Source: Globodera rostochiensis | Lineage: Eukaryota > Nematoda > Chromadorea > Rhabditida > Heteroderidae | DNA length: 64,000 bases | Direction of reading: 5' to 3' | Assembly (NCBI GenBank): GCA_018350325.1 | Contig: JAEVLN010000012.1 | Location: 186,001 to 250,000 of the forward strand | Part shown: in pieces, positions 12,373 to 22,900 of the stretch | How positions within the stretch are numbered: the stretch's first letter is position 1 | Layout of the letters: every line of letters begins with the position of its first letter | The notes under the pieces: generated by a model | Seen by the model: the letters and a program-made list of their open reading frames with translations, nothing else | What the model was told of the DNA's origin: nothing | The model's database searches: none | Position numbers and translations under genes: made by a program

Positions 12373-13236
12373 GAAGACTCCCCCCGCAAAGATTCCCCTC
12401 CCCCCCCCCCCCCCGCAAAGACCCCCCTCCCCCCATCCCAGCAAAGACTTCCCCCCGCAGGACTCCCCCCCCCCCCCGCAAAGACCCCCCTCCCCCCCTC
12501 CCAGCAAAGACTTCCCCCCGCAGACTCCCCCCCCCCCCCGCAAAGACCCCCCCTCCCCCCCTCCCCGCAAAGACTCCCCCCCCGCAGACTCCCCCCCCCC
12601 CGCAAAGACTTCCCCCCCGCAGACTCCCCCCCCCCCGCAAAGACCCCCCTCCCCCCCTCCCCGCAAAGACTTCCCCCCCCCGCAGACTCCCCCCCCCCCG
12701 CAAAGACTTCCCCCCCGCAGACTCCCCCCCCCCCCGCAAAGACCCCCCCTCCCCCCCTCCCCGCAAAGACTCCCCCCCCCCGCAGATCCCCCCCCCCCCC
12801 CGCAAAGACTTCCCCCCCGCAGACTCCCCCCCCCCCGCAAAGACTTCCCCCCCGCAGACTCCCCCCCCCCGCAAAGACCCCCCTCCCCCCCTCCCCGCAA
12901 AGACTCCCCCCCCCGCAGATCCCCCCCCCCCCCCGCAAAGACTTCCCCCCCGCAGACTCCCCCCCCCCGCAAAGACTTCCCCCCCGCAGACTCCCCCCCC
13001 CCCGCAAAGACCCCCCTCCCCCCCTCCCAGCAAAGACTTCCCCCCCGCAGACTCCCCCCCCCCCCCGCAAAGACCCTCCTCCCCCCCTCCCCGCAAAGAC
13101 TCCCCCCCCCGCAGACTCCCCCCCCCCGCAAAGACCCCCCTCCCCCCCCTCCCCGCAAAGACTCCCCCCCCCGCAGATCCCCCCCCCCCCCCCGCAAAGA
13201 CTTCCCCCCCGCAGACTCCCCCCCCCCGCAAAGACT
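12373..13236. repeat. C-run minisatellite with CGCAAAGACTTCC / CGCAGACTCC units
   Basis: About 40 alternating short units, CGCAAAGACTTCCCCCCC or CGCAAAGACCCCCCTCC, and CGCAGACTCCCCCCCC, on the plus strand, so the minus strand is G-rich. Units vary in C-run length and in the TT/CC dimorphism after AAAGAC. Higher-order blocks of about 120 bp recur, suggesting expansion by block duplication. Confidence 0.92.
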
Positions 13237-13577
13237 GACTCCTCCTCCCGCTGCATCGCCGCCCCCGGCTTCCCTCCCCCAATGACACTCCCATCCCGCA
13301 ACCCCAAGGCTCCCCTCGCCCTCCCCCCAACAAATACATCCCTCCCTCAAAGAGGGGGAAGAGATAGGGAGAAAAAAAGAGAAGGGGGGGGGGGGGAGGA
13401 GCGGACTGATAAGTGGATTTGGGTGGGGCGGGAAGGAGCTGAGCTTCTTGCCGCCATGGATTATTCTCATCCATTTTCGTCTCCACCCGCTCCGCGCTAT
13501 TCCTTCCCAATCCCTCTGTCCGTCTCCATTCGCCCCTCACGCCCACCCACCCACCCAATTAGGATGACAAAGACGAC

Positions 13578-14052
13578 CCCGGGGGGGGGGGGGGGGGAAC
13601 CCCTAGAGAAACGAACGCTGATGGGGGGGGGGGGGGGGAGGGGGGGGGGGGGGGGGGGGATGAAAACCCCTAGAGAAACGAACGCTGATGGGGGGGGGGA
13701 TGAAAACCCCTAGAGAAACGAACGCTGATGGGGGGGGGGGATGAAAACCCCTAGAGAAACGAACGCTGATGGGGGGGGGGATGAAAACCCCTAGAGAAAC
13801 GAACGCTGATGGGGGGGGGGATGAAAACCCCTAGAGAAACGAACGCTGATGGGGGGGGGGGATGAAAACCCCTAGAGAAACGAACGCTGATGGGGGGGGG
13901 GGATGAAAACCCCTAGAGAAACGAACGCTGATGGGGGGGGGGATGAAAACCCCTAGAGAAACGAACGCTGATGGGGGGGGGATGAAAACCCCTAGAGAAA
14001 CGAACGCTGATGGGGGGGGGGAGGGGGGGGGGGGGGGGATGAAAACCCCTAG
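13578..14052. repeat. 41-bp minisatellite, about 10 highly homogeneous copies
   Basis: About ten copies of GATGAAAACCCCTAGAGAAA followed by CGAACGCTGATG and a run of 8-11 G. The 32-bp core is essentially identical in every copy; only G-run length varies. Two copies near the ends carry expanded G runs with an internal A. Confidence 0.95.
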
Positions 14053-14371
14053 AGTTAATATATAAAACCTTTTGGAACTGCCAATTTCCTATGATAATTT
14101 GCCTTGATTTTTTCAAAAAAAATTCGTAAATTATCTCCTAACAAAATTAACAAAGATGGAATGGAATGAATGGGGCCGGGGGCGGTGTTGGGGGAGGCGA
14201 AGGGAAGGAAAGGAATGGTCTAAGAATGATAAATCATTCCAAGTGTGGCGGCGGAAGTGAATTAATGGCTGATTTTTTCGGGGGAGGGGGCGGCGTTCGG
14301 AAAAGGGGGTGGTGAGTGGAAGAGGGGGGGGGAGGGAACACGTACAACCCCAAAGGGCACAGGGCACAGTC

Positions 14372-15052
14372 ACTGGGGGGGGGAGGGGTCAGAGGGGGGG
14401 GGTCACTGGGGGGGGGGAGGGGGTCACTGGGGGGGGGAAGGGGGGGGTCACTGGGGGGGGGGGGGAGGGGGTCACTGGGGGGGGGGGAGGGGGTCACTGG
14501 GGGGGGGGAAGGGGGGGGGGGTCACTGGGGGGGGGAGGGGTCAGAGGGGGGGGGGTCACTGGGGGGGGGGAGGGGTCAGAGGGGGGGGGGTCACTGGGGG
14601 GGGGGGGGGAGGGGGTCAGAGGGGGGGGGGGTCACTGGGGGGGGGGGGAGGGGGTCAGAGGGGGGGGGTCACTGGGGGGGGAGGGGTCAGAGGGGGGGTC
14701 ACTGGGGGGGGGGGGAGGGGGTCAGAGGGGGGGGGGGTCACTGGGGGGGGGGGGAGGGGGTCACTGGGGGGGGGGGAAGGGGGGGGGTCACTGGGGGGGG
14801 GGGAGGGGGTCAGAGGGGGGGGGGTCACTGGGGGGGGGGGAGGGGGTCAGAGGGGGGGGTCACTGGGGGGGGAGGGGTCAGAGGGGGGGTCACTGGGGGG
14901 GGGGGGAGGGGGTCAGAGGGGGGGGGGGTCACTGGGGGGGGGGAGGGGGTCACTGGGGGGGGGGGGGGAAGGGGGGGGGGTCACTGGGGGGGGGGGAGGG
15001 GGTCAGAGGGGGGGGGGGGAGAGGGGGGGGGGGTCACTGGGGGGGGGGAGGA
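14372..15052. repeat. GGTCACTGGGG / GGTCAGAGGGG minisatellite
   Basis: About 35 units of two types, GGTCACTGGGGGGGGG and AGGGGTCAGAGGGGGG, in mixed order with poly-G spacers. It ends about 160 bp downstream of the stop codon of the minus-strand BED-finger gene (15216), so it sits just past that gene's 3' end. Confidence 0.93.
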
Positions 15053-15215
15053 ATGGCACTGCTGCAAAAGGCCACCACCACCACCCAACGGCACAACGGG
15101 AACAAAGACGGGACGCCAATACTTGGAGGCTTATTCGCCAGTCTCAATTAAAAACAAAATCAAGACCAGACAGACCGAGACTGAAATGAGAAAAGAAGAA
15201 TTCTAAAGAGTATTT

Positions 15216-15971
15216 TTAAGCAGAATATAATGTTCGGAGGGCAATTAATTCAGCTAAGTCAAAGCGACCAACCAATGCCATGTTGAGCGTGAACTGCTTG
15301 AACACCCCGTCAGTGTCATGACATCGCTTCAGATGCGTCTTCAGATTGTTTGGACTTCGATCATCGCCCGTCCAATCACAATGCATGCAGGAAACTCCAC
15401 CAATGCCATCTAAGCCGAAAAGGAAGTGTAAAACCTTTGTTGTGAGCAATATTTTAACAAAGCCGTTTCTCAACTCACTTGAATCGCGCAAATCCTGGAA
15501 GAATGTCCAGACCGGATGCGACTTCTTTCTGCCCGCGCTGCGGGACCAAACGCCTTGTGGCAGTACCGAGTCCGGAATAGCGCCGGAGGGGATAGCGGAC
15601 GTGGTGGCCAAGACGGGACAGCATGAGGAGGAGGAAGATGGACAGCTTGCCATTGTTGTTGCTGTAACAGCAGAAGTCGACAAAGTACTAAAGGAAGATA
15701 AAGTTGCAATTAGCGGTGACCAAAGTTAGCATGGCATGGCATTGGCTTACTCTCTGTCCTCCTCGGCATGGCCTCCAGCGACCTGCTCCCGCCCCCGTTC
15801 CTCTGCGCTGCCCCCTCCGGTGTCTTTTACTGTCAACTGCTCGTCCCCCGCGGCGGTTGTGCTGCAGCTCAACATGGAGAGGAAATTGCGGGGAGCAAAG
15901 GAATGGCGGCGAGCGAAGATGGAATCCTCCATCATTTGGCTGTTGTTGGAGCTGAGCAAAATGTTCATCAT
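15216..15971 (-). CDS. second BED-type zinc-finger protein
   Basis: Three exons join in frame: 15971..15751, 15687..15479, 15409..15216, about 207 residues. A TTTTAG acceptor at 16001-16000 with no upstream coding exon suggests spliced-leader trans-splicing 28 bp before the ATG. The N-terminal ~130 residues are Ser/Thr-rich and low in structure. The BED finger is split by intron 2: HPVWTFFQDLRDS, then Cys pair SCMHC, then KTHLKRCH, ending about residue 185. A short C-terminal tail follows to TAA. The next minus-strand coding sequence is another BED-finger gene at 6821, so this could instead be the 5' part of one larger two-finger gene with a minisatellite-filled intron; a GT after codon GGG in the last exon could serve as donor. 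Confidence 0.7.
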
Positions 15972-16002
15972 TTTCGGTTGAAATTGAGAAAATAAAAGTC
16001 TA

Positions 16003-19000
16003 AAAGTAAAATAAAACATTCTTTATAAAAAATTCGTCCGAATTGTTTAAAATAAGAAAAAACATTTTTGGAAATTCCAATGGCCATAAAATTTTTCGCG
16101 TATGTAAAATGAATCATCCCCCGGGGGGGGGGAATTTTTCAAAAAATCCCCCCCCCCCCATCAAATTGGGCTAAGTGAGAGCGAAGCGACCGTCCGAGTC
16201 CGAAGCCATGAACATAAACAGCAAAATAATGGAATGTAATGGAATGAATGAAAATGCATTCGCCGGGGAAAATTAATTCCTTTTTTTTCTTACGCAAGCA
16301 AAGGAAAAATAAAATTAATTTGACAAATTGACAATTCGGCAAAAAAATTATAATTTAATAAAAAAAAATTACGTTGCAGTTGTGAAAAGTGTGCAAATTT
16401 TGCCTTAAAGGGAACAAAATCGACGAAGGGAAATTTAATGGAGGAAAACAAACAAAAGGAGCCCCCCGGGGGAACGAACATTTGAAGACGGACGGACTAA
16501 AATAAATGAGACAACCATAGAGAATGGAGAATGAGAGAGAGAGAGAGAGAAAGAAAGAGAATGAGAGAGAGAGAGAATGAGAGAGAAGAGAAAGAAAGGA
16601 AAGAAAGAGAAAAAGAGAAAGAAAGAGAAAAAGAGAGAGAATAGGGGGGGGGGAGGGGAGGAGAGAGAAAAATGATGAGAAGAGGCGATTTTAATTTATT
16701 GAGTTAAACAAATTCGTTTACATAAAGCATATTGGCTGTTTTAAGTCGTTGTGTGCTTGGCTTCAAACCCTTTGGCCTAGCGGGGACGGACGGACGGCGA
16801 TGGAATGTTCGCGCGTTTGGTGGCGGGTGCGCGGACTGAGATGGAGAGGGAGGGGGGGGGGGGGGAGGGAGGGAGGGAGGGAGGGAGGGAGGGGGGGGGG
16901 GTGATCTGATCAGATCTGCTGGTGATCTGAGAGGGAAAAGGAGACACCCAAAGCCAACGAATGAATGCCCCGGGGCATTCATTCGTTGGCTTTTCGCCCC
17001 ATTTTCTCAAAAAAAACATTCACCCGCGAAAATTGGATTATGTGTGGCGCTGACCATAAAATGTGCGCAAAAATTGGTGGGAACTTGCGGGGGGGGGCAC
17101 TTTCCGACGACACAAAGCAAAAGGGGGGGGGCGAATGAATGGACGGGCGGACGGAGGGATTTGGAGGGGCGTAAAATAATTGCAAAAAATTCGGGGGGGG
17201 GGGGGGGGGGGGGAGCGATCGGAGGATTTTTTTGGGGGGGGGCGATCGGAGGATTTTGGGGGGGAGGGGGGGGGGGATAATTGGGTCATTTGAAATGACA
17301 TATTTTGTACAAACAAACAGAAATTCGAGCAGCTTTTTTCACAATTCCCCAAATGCATTCCAAAATTAGCCGCCATTTCTTCCCTTTTTATACACTTTAT
17401 TTGTTAATGGAGCAAATTAAATGGTAATTTTTTTCTTCGAATTTTATCGAATAATTTATTTTTCTTTCCATTTGTTAAACCCAAAAGTTAAATAAATTAA
17501 TGAAATGTTTTATTTTTATTAATCCACGAAATTCTGCTGAAAATAAAATCATAATAAAATTTAAATTTAAAATTTTTAGCTAAAACTTAGCGAAGAATTT
17601 AAAAATTTATGGCGCGCCAACAAATATGATTATGAAATTACGCCTTGAAAATGGCTTTAAATCATTGGGCCTTTGGATTTGGTAAAATGTAAAAGACCGA
17701 ATTTTAATTAAATATTTTTTTATAAATGAAAATTGTTCCAAAAATATATTTTATTTGTGCAATAAACGGACGGGCGAAATAAAATAAACGCCGTGAACAG
17801 CAATTTTCTGCCGCAGGAAATTATAACGGCGATTTTGCACATTTTCGCCCCTCGGGGGCCCCCCCCCCCGCCCCCTAATCCGCCCGCCCGCCACCACCAA
17901 AAATAATTTTTGGTGGTTTTTTTTGGGGGGGGGGGGGGAACCCAACGGATTTATCTTCTCAAATTTATCCCAAAAATTGGGTATTTCTCCGCGAATATTT
18001 TTTACAACATTCCCAAAAGCAGAAAAGTGATTTTCGTAGTAAACAGAGAATTATGGGGGGGGGGGAATGACCCAAATTTAGAAAGAAAAAACAACCCCCG
18101 GGGGGGGGATTTGTGGATTTGGAGAGTGAGCGAGGCGAGCAGCTTCTGGTTTGGAGTTTGGAGGATAGCGATTTGGGAAATTAATTTATTTAATTTGCAG
18201 AATTTCGCTATTTTTCATTTATTGAGAAAATAAATTTTGATTAAATTTTGGGGCGTTGTAAAATAATTACAAAATGCACAGAAAATAAATAAATAAATGG
18301 TCCGTCCGTCCGTCGTTTATAATATTTTCGTCGCGAATGGACGCGGCGGGCGAAGATTTATTTACACATTTTCTGCGGGCCCAACAAAAAATATTTCGCG
18401 TCGTATAAATAAATTTGGAATAAATAATAATGAAAATTCCCCCCCCCCCGTCCAATCAATTCCCTCCCCCCCCCCCCCCATTTTTTCGTGCGACCGCAAA
18501 AATTGTGCTCAGAAAAAAAGGCATTAATGGGGGCAATTTCCACGAAAATTCATTCCAACCGAATAAAATTGGACGGAGTGACGGCGGCGACTCGACGGGC
18601 CCCCAAAACATTTTATTATTTCCTCGGGGCGAATTGAACGAATTTTTAAAAATTAAAATAAAATATAAAAGATTTTTTTTCAATTGGTTTAGAATCAGCT
18701 AATATTCTTGACATTAAATATACGGAATTACTTTTTAAGAAAGAATTTTGAGCAAATTTTTATTTGCTCGAGGGAAAAAATTTGATTCGTTTTTAGCGAC
18801 GTATAATCGGATTTTGACGACGACAAAATCTGTGAGAGGAAAGAGAATAACAACGAATTATGGGCGAATGTTCTGCACCCCCCCCCCTTTTTTTGCTTCC
18901 TTTTTAAATTTATGTATTTTAATTTAAACAAATATTAATTTATAAATTGGGCCAACTCGAAACGGAGCGATAACAAAACTAAAAGATAAATTACTAATTG

Positions 19001-19921
19001 TTTTTGAAAGATTCGGAAAAGGGTCCTCTTTAAATTCGAATTTTGTCAAAATGCAAAACTTTGGGGGGGGGGGGGAAAGATTCGTTTTGGAGGGAATCGC
19101 ACGGAAACAGCAAAAAGAAGCAAACAGAAAGCGACTCGCATTTTTTTCATCATTTATTCGCCGTGTAAACATTTTGTGGGCGGGCGGGCGGGCGGAGTGT
19201 TTTAATGGAATGAATGGGGCGCCCCCGGGGGGGGCCGGGGGGGGGCGCCGGGGGGGGGGAGGCGATAAGTGGCAAATAAATGGGAGGGGAGGGGAGGGGG
19301 GGGGGGAGGAAATGGCACTGCCAAAATGAGTCACTGTCACTTTTGAAAGGGCGTGAAAATGGCAAATTGAATGAATATTCCGTCACATGGCCAAGCGATT
19401 GACAAAATTTACACTGGCAAGTTGCAGTTTAATAGCGAAACCGTCGAAATAAAAAATTCGATTAAAAAGTCCGCCGATGGGAGGCGTTAGGTATTTAAAA
19501 AGTTTAATTTTAATAGAATAATTTGAAATACTTAAAATGCATTTAAATTGCGTTCAATTGCTTTTATTGTCCATTCTTTGAGTGCCCGAAGGCACAATTA
19601 TTTTGAAAAGTTATCGACGGCACGGCATTCGGTGCAAAAGAAAAAGTAAAAAATGAATTAGCAAATTTAATTATAAAACAAAAAAACATTGTCAAATTCA
19701 AATTGTTCAAATTTATGCAACACAAACTTTTTTGGGAAATGCAAGTCGCGCAATGCGAATAAATACATACAAAAATATCCGTCGGAGTATTTACAATTGC
19801 CGAATTGAATGTATAAATTTGTACCACTTCTAAACGCGGTTGGCAGTCGGACTTCCCGACTTCTCGAGAAGCGTCTGATCGATCAGTCGGACTTCCCGAC
19901 GCCAGTGTCCGGTCTCTGTGC
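16003..19921. other. intergenic, AT-rich with G-run islands; no gene seen
   Basis: Contains a GA-rich microsatellite (about 16527-16645), a GGGA tetranucleotide run (about 16850-16900), G runs at 17195-17215 and 17255-17277, and AT-rich DNA at 17400-17760 and 18640-18960. I found no exon supported by splice sites and composition, and no RNA gene. The right end includes the 3' flank of the TANC-like gene that ends at 19922. Confidence 0.5.
16527..16645. repeat. GA-rich microsatellite
   Basis: Plus-strand GAGAGA/GAAAGA/AATGAGAGA repeats with interruptions, followed by a short G run. Simple-sequence DNA with no sign of function. Confidence 0.9.
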
Positions 19922-22900
19922 CTAAGTGCCCGTGCTGAGGACGGCCAGAAGATTCTGTGCCTCGGAATCGCCGGGTCTCATGCACGTCGCGAGTTGCGCG
20001 TCCACCCGGGCACGTTCCAAGTCGCGCGCGTCGAAATGGCATTTTGCGCGCAGCAAATGCAACTCGAAACGCTGCTCGTCCTCGGCACGACGCTCTGGGC
20101 CCTCGCCGCCGGCGCCGCCGCACTCGTCCCCCGAGGAACAGCCCGAGGGCGAACGCAAAGGCCCTGCGGGAATGTCTCCGCCGTTGTCGTCCAACAATTC
20201 CAACGCACCGCTTGCCAATGCGATGGCCTCGCACAAATCGTTGCAGCGCCGTTTCAGTGTGGCCATTGAAAACAGAGTTTGCACCTGAAATTAAGAGATT
20301 TAGCTGTTGTCCCCGACAATCTTTTCGTGTCCATCAACTCGCCTTGACCCATCGGAGCTGCGGACCCATGCGCCTCACTGCTTCGGCCCCTCCGCTGTTC
20401 GCCTTTTCCAACAGTTCATCGCACTTTTGCAGTGCGTAACAGAGTCGGTGTTGCGCCTCGGCCGTTCGCTTTCGCCGCAACAAAATTTGCGCGTCGTCGA
20501 GAAGTTTTCGGAGCAGTACCAGCACCAACGGGGGGTGAGCACTCAGTGCGATTTGCCAAGTCAGCGAGCGGATTCGGGCGCCGCGTCGCAGAAATGTGTC
20601 CGCCGCGACGAGTTGGCCCGCGCGGATGGCCACTTCGATGGGACGAAGGTCTAAAGGGCATTTCGTGTCGGCTAGACATGTGATTGGGTCGGTAAGCAAG
20701 TTGGAGCAGGTCGTGACTTTTTGAAATATTTTTGGCATTCAAGATTTTGAAATGTCCGGCCCGGCGTCCATTTCCAACCCCGGAGTTGTTCTCGACCTTC
20801 TTTGTTCTTGTCCTCCAGGGACAGTCCGTCCTCCAGCAGTCGGTAGATCAAACATTTGTTCGGATGTCTTCCCAACAAGTGCAGCATGGTGTTCCCGTGT
20901 GTGTCACGTGCAAACAGCGCGCATCCGCGTTCCAGTAGTAATGCAACCGTCGAGGAATGTCTCGCTTTAATGCAATTTAATGCGCTTATTCCCTATTTTC
21001 CCTCTCTGAAAACCTTCAATGGCGTGCATCGCCGCCGTTCGCCCGTGCGCGTCCGCCATGTCCAGTTTAGCACCTGACCATAGGAAATATTAGTTGAACG
21101 ATTGGAAGTTGTCCAAAAGGGACCATTACCCCGGTTGATCAGAAGGTCGACCAGTCCGACGTGTCCGTGCCGTGCCGCCACCATCAACGGACTGAGACCG
21201 TCCTGGCTCGCGACGTGATTCAGTTGATCCGTCGTCGTAGCTCCACCACCGTTCAACACACTGACCACAAGATCCCAGGAACCGCTCTCCACAGCACAAA
21301 TCAGTGCCGACTTTCCATTCCACGTCTGTTCAGGAGAAAGCGTGGCACCTCTGAAAGGAACAGAAAATTGGACTTTATTAAATGAAGCTTTGAACACCTG
21401 GAGAGAAGGAATTGGACAACTTCGGAACGGCCGTTGGCACAAGCGATGCACATTCCCCTGAAGGCACATTTTGGCTTTAAAGAATATTAGCTGAGATTGA
21501 AACTTATTGATCATTGAATAAAAATTGGAGAAAAAGCAGCAAGAAGGTTGCTTATTTTTCTATAAAAGTTGCCTGGACGTATCCAAAACGGTGTCGGTGT
21601 TGTCCAACAGAAATCGGCACACTCGCGCAGAGCCACGTTCGGCCGCTACTTCAAATGCTTCTCGAATTGTCTGCGTTCGATCGCCGACATAATTTCGATG
21701 GTTTGTCGTCGGCTGATTGTTTTGTTCGTTGCCGAATCGTTGTCGTGTGCGCTGACTGTGCAATTCGTCTTCATAAGAGGAGGAACAGGCCGAATAGCGC
21801 TTGTGAGACGGCACCGCTGTAAATGGACGGCATTTGATCAATGATCAAACAGCGAGTGATCAGTCGGGCTCCGATCAGTCCGGTTCCAACTTGGCACAAA
21901 TTCTTCAGAAGCGAAACCACCAAAGATGGCACAATCATTACCTCTGCGCTCTTCGTCCATGCTTCTTTCGGGCATTCCCGCCGACTTTCCCCCGGCATCA
22001 TCCAATGCATCCACAAACAGTGCCACCGTACCGATGGAATCGTGCGCCGCCGCATGATACAGTACGCCATGCCCATTGGCATCACGGACAAACAAATCGG
22101 TGCCAGGATGAGCGCATAATACTCTAATCACCGCCTCGTGGCCACGTTCGACGGCCACGATCAGCGGCGGTGGGTGACCCGCGTTGGGATTAGCGCCAAA
22201 TTGTAACAGTAGCTGGACCTTCAAAGGGCGACTTTCAAATGAAAGAATCTTTCCGCTTTTGGCCAGATGCCAAGTTGGTCAAAAACGTTCAAAAGGCCAA
22301 ATTAACACTTCCAAATGCCTTCTCAATGACAATAATCGCCACTTTACCATCTCCAAATTGCCGGCACGCGCAAAACTGCACAACAAAGGCTCTTCAGTGC
22401 CGTCGGGCCATTCCGAGGCGTTCGGATCGGCACCCGCCAGCAGCAAAAGGCGAGAAACCTAAAATTTATAAATTGGACATTTTAATTCAATTTCTTGCGT
22501 TTCTCATTTGAATTTGCGCTGACCTTTGAATTTGGATAGAAAACGTTTCGCCGGCACAACAATGCCTTGGCCAAGTCACCGCCAAACATTTTTAGCCATT
22601 TCACTTGGCAATCGCGCCCTAAGGGCATTCCAAGCCGCTCGGCCAAGTCCGAGTCCATGTATTTGTGCGGGTTGGCCTTCAACAAATGGTGGGCCAACTC
22701 GAAGAAAGTTTCTTGGGGGGATGACAAAGATGGCGGAGGCCGACCTTTGACCAAAGACAGCGCGATCATGATGTGGGAATGTCTGCAAAGTGCCAAAATG
22801 GGTCATTATGACGCATGTCTAACAAAAGTCTAATCAATCGATCGGACCTAATGTCGCTGACGAATTCGGCATCCGGACTGGTAGCCTCCTTCAGCAACCA

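Larger units (their letters stand above)
6822..15215. other. 8.4-kb low-complexity spacer made of minisatellites
   Basis: Between the two minus-strand BED-finger genes I see no supportable exon. The stretch is dominated by G- and C-run simple sequence and at least four tandem arrays (listed separately). Long ORFs here come from repeats read in several frames on both strands and code only Pro/Ser/Arg/Gly homopolymer-like peptides. The interval is either intergenic or one very long intron if the two BED exons belong to a single gene. Confidence 0.6.

Noticed and set aside
11968..13713. ORFs near 500 codons on both strands with SLRGGGS or PPAKTS repeats
   Set aside because: Same explanation: the CGCAAAGACTTCC array lacks stops in several frames. 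Flanks are not protein-like.
14309..15206. Plus-strand Gly-rich ORFs (GGHWGGG repeats) resembling glycine-rich proteins
   Set aside because: Artefact of the GGTCACTGGGG array; two frames open at once, no signal peptide or exon structure.
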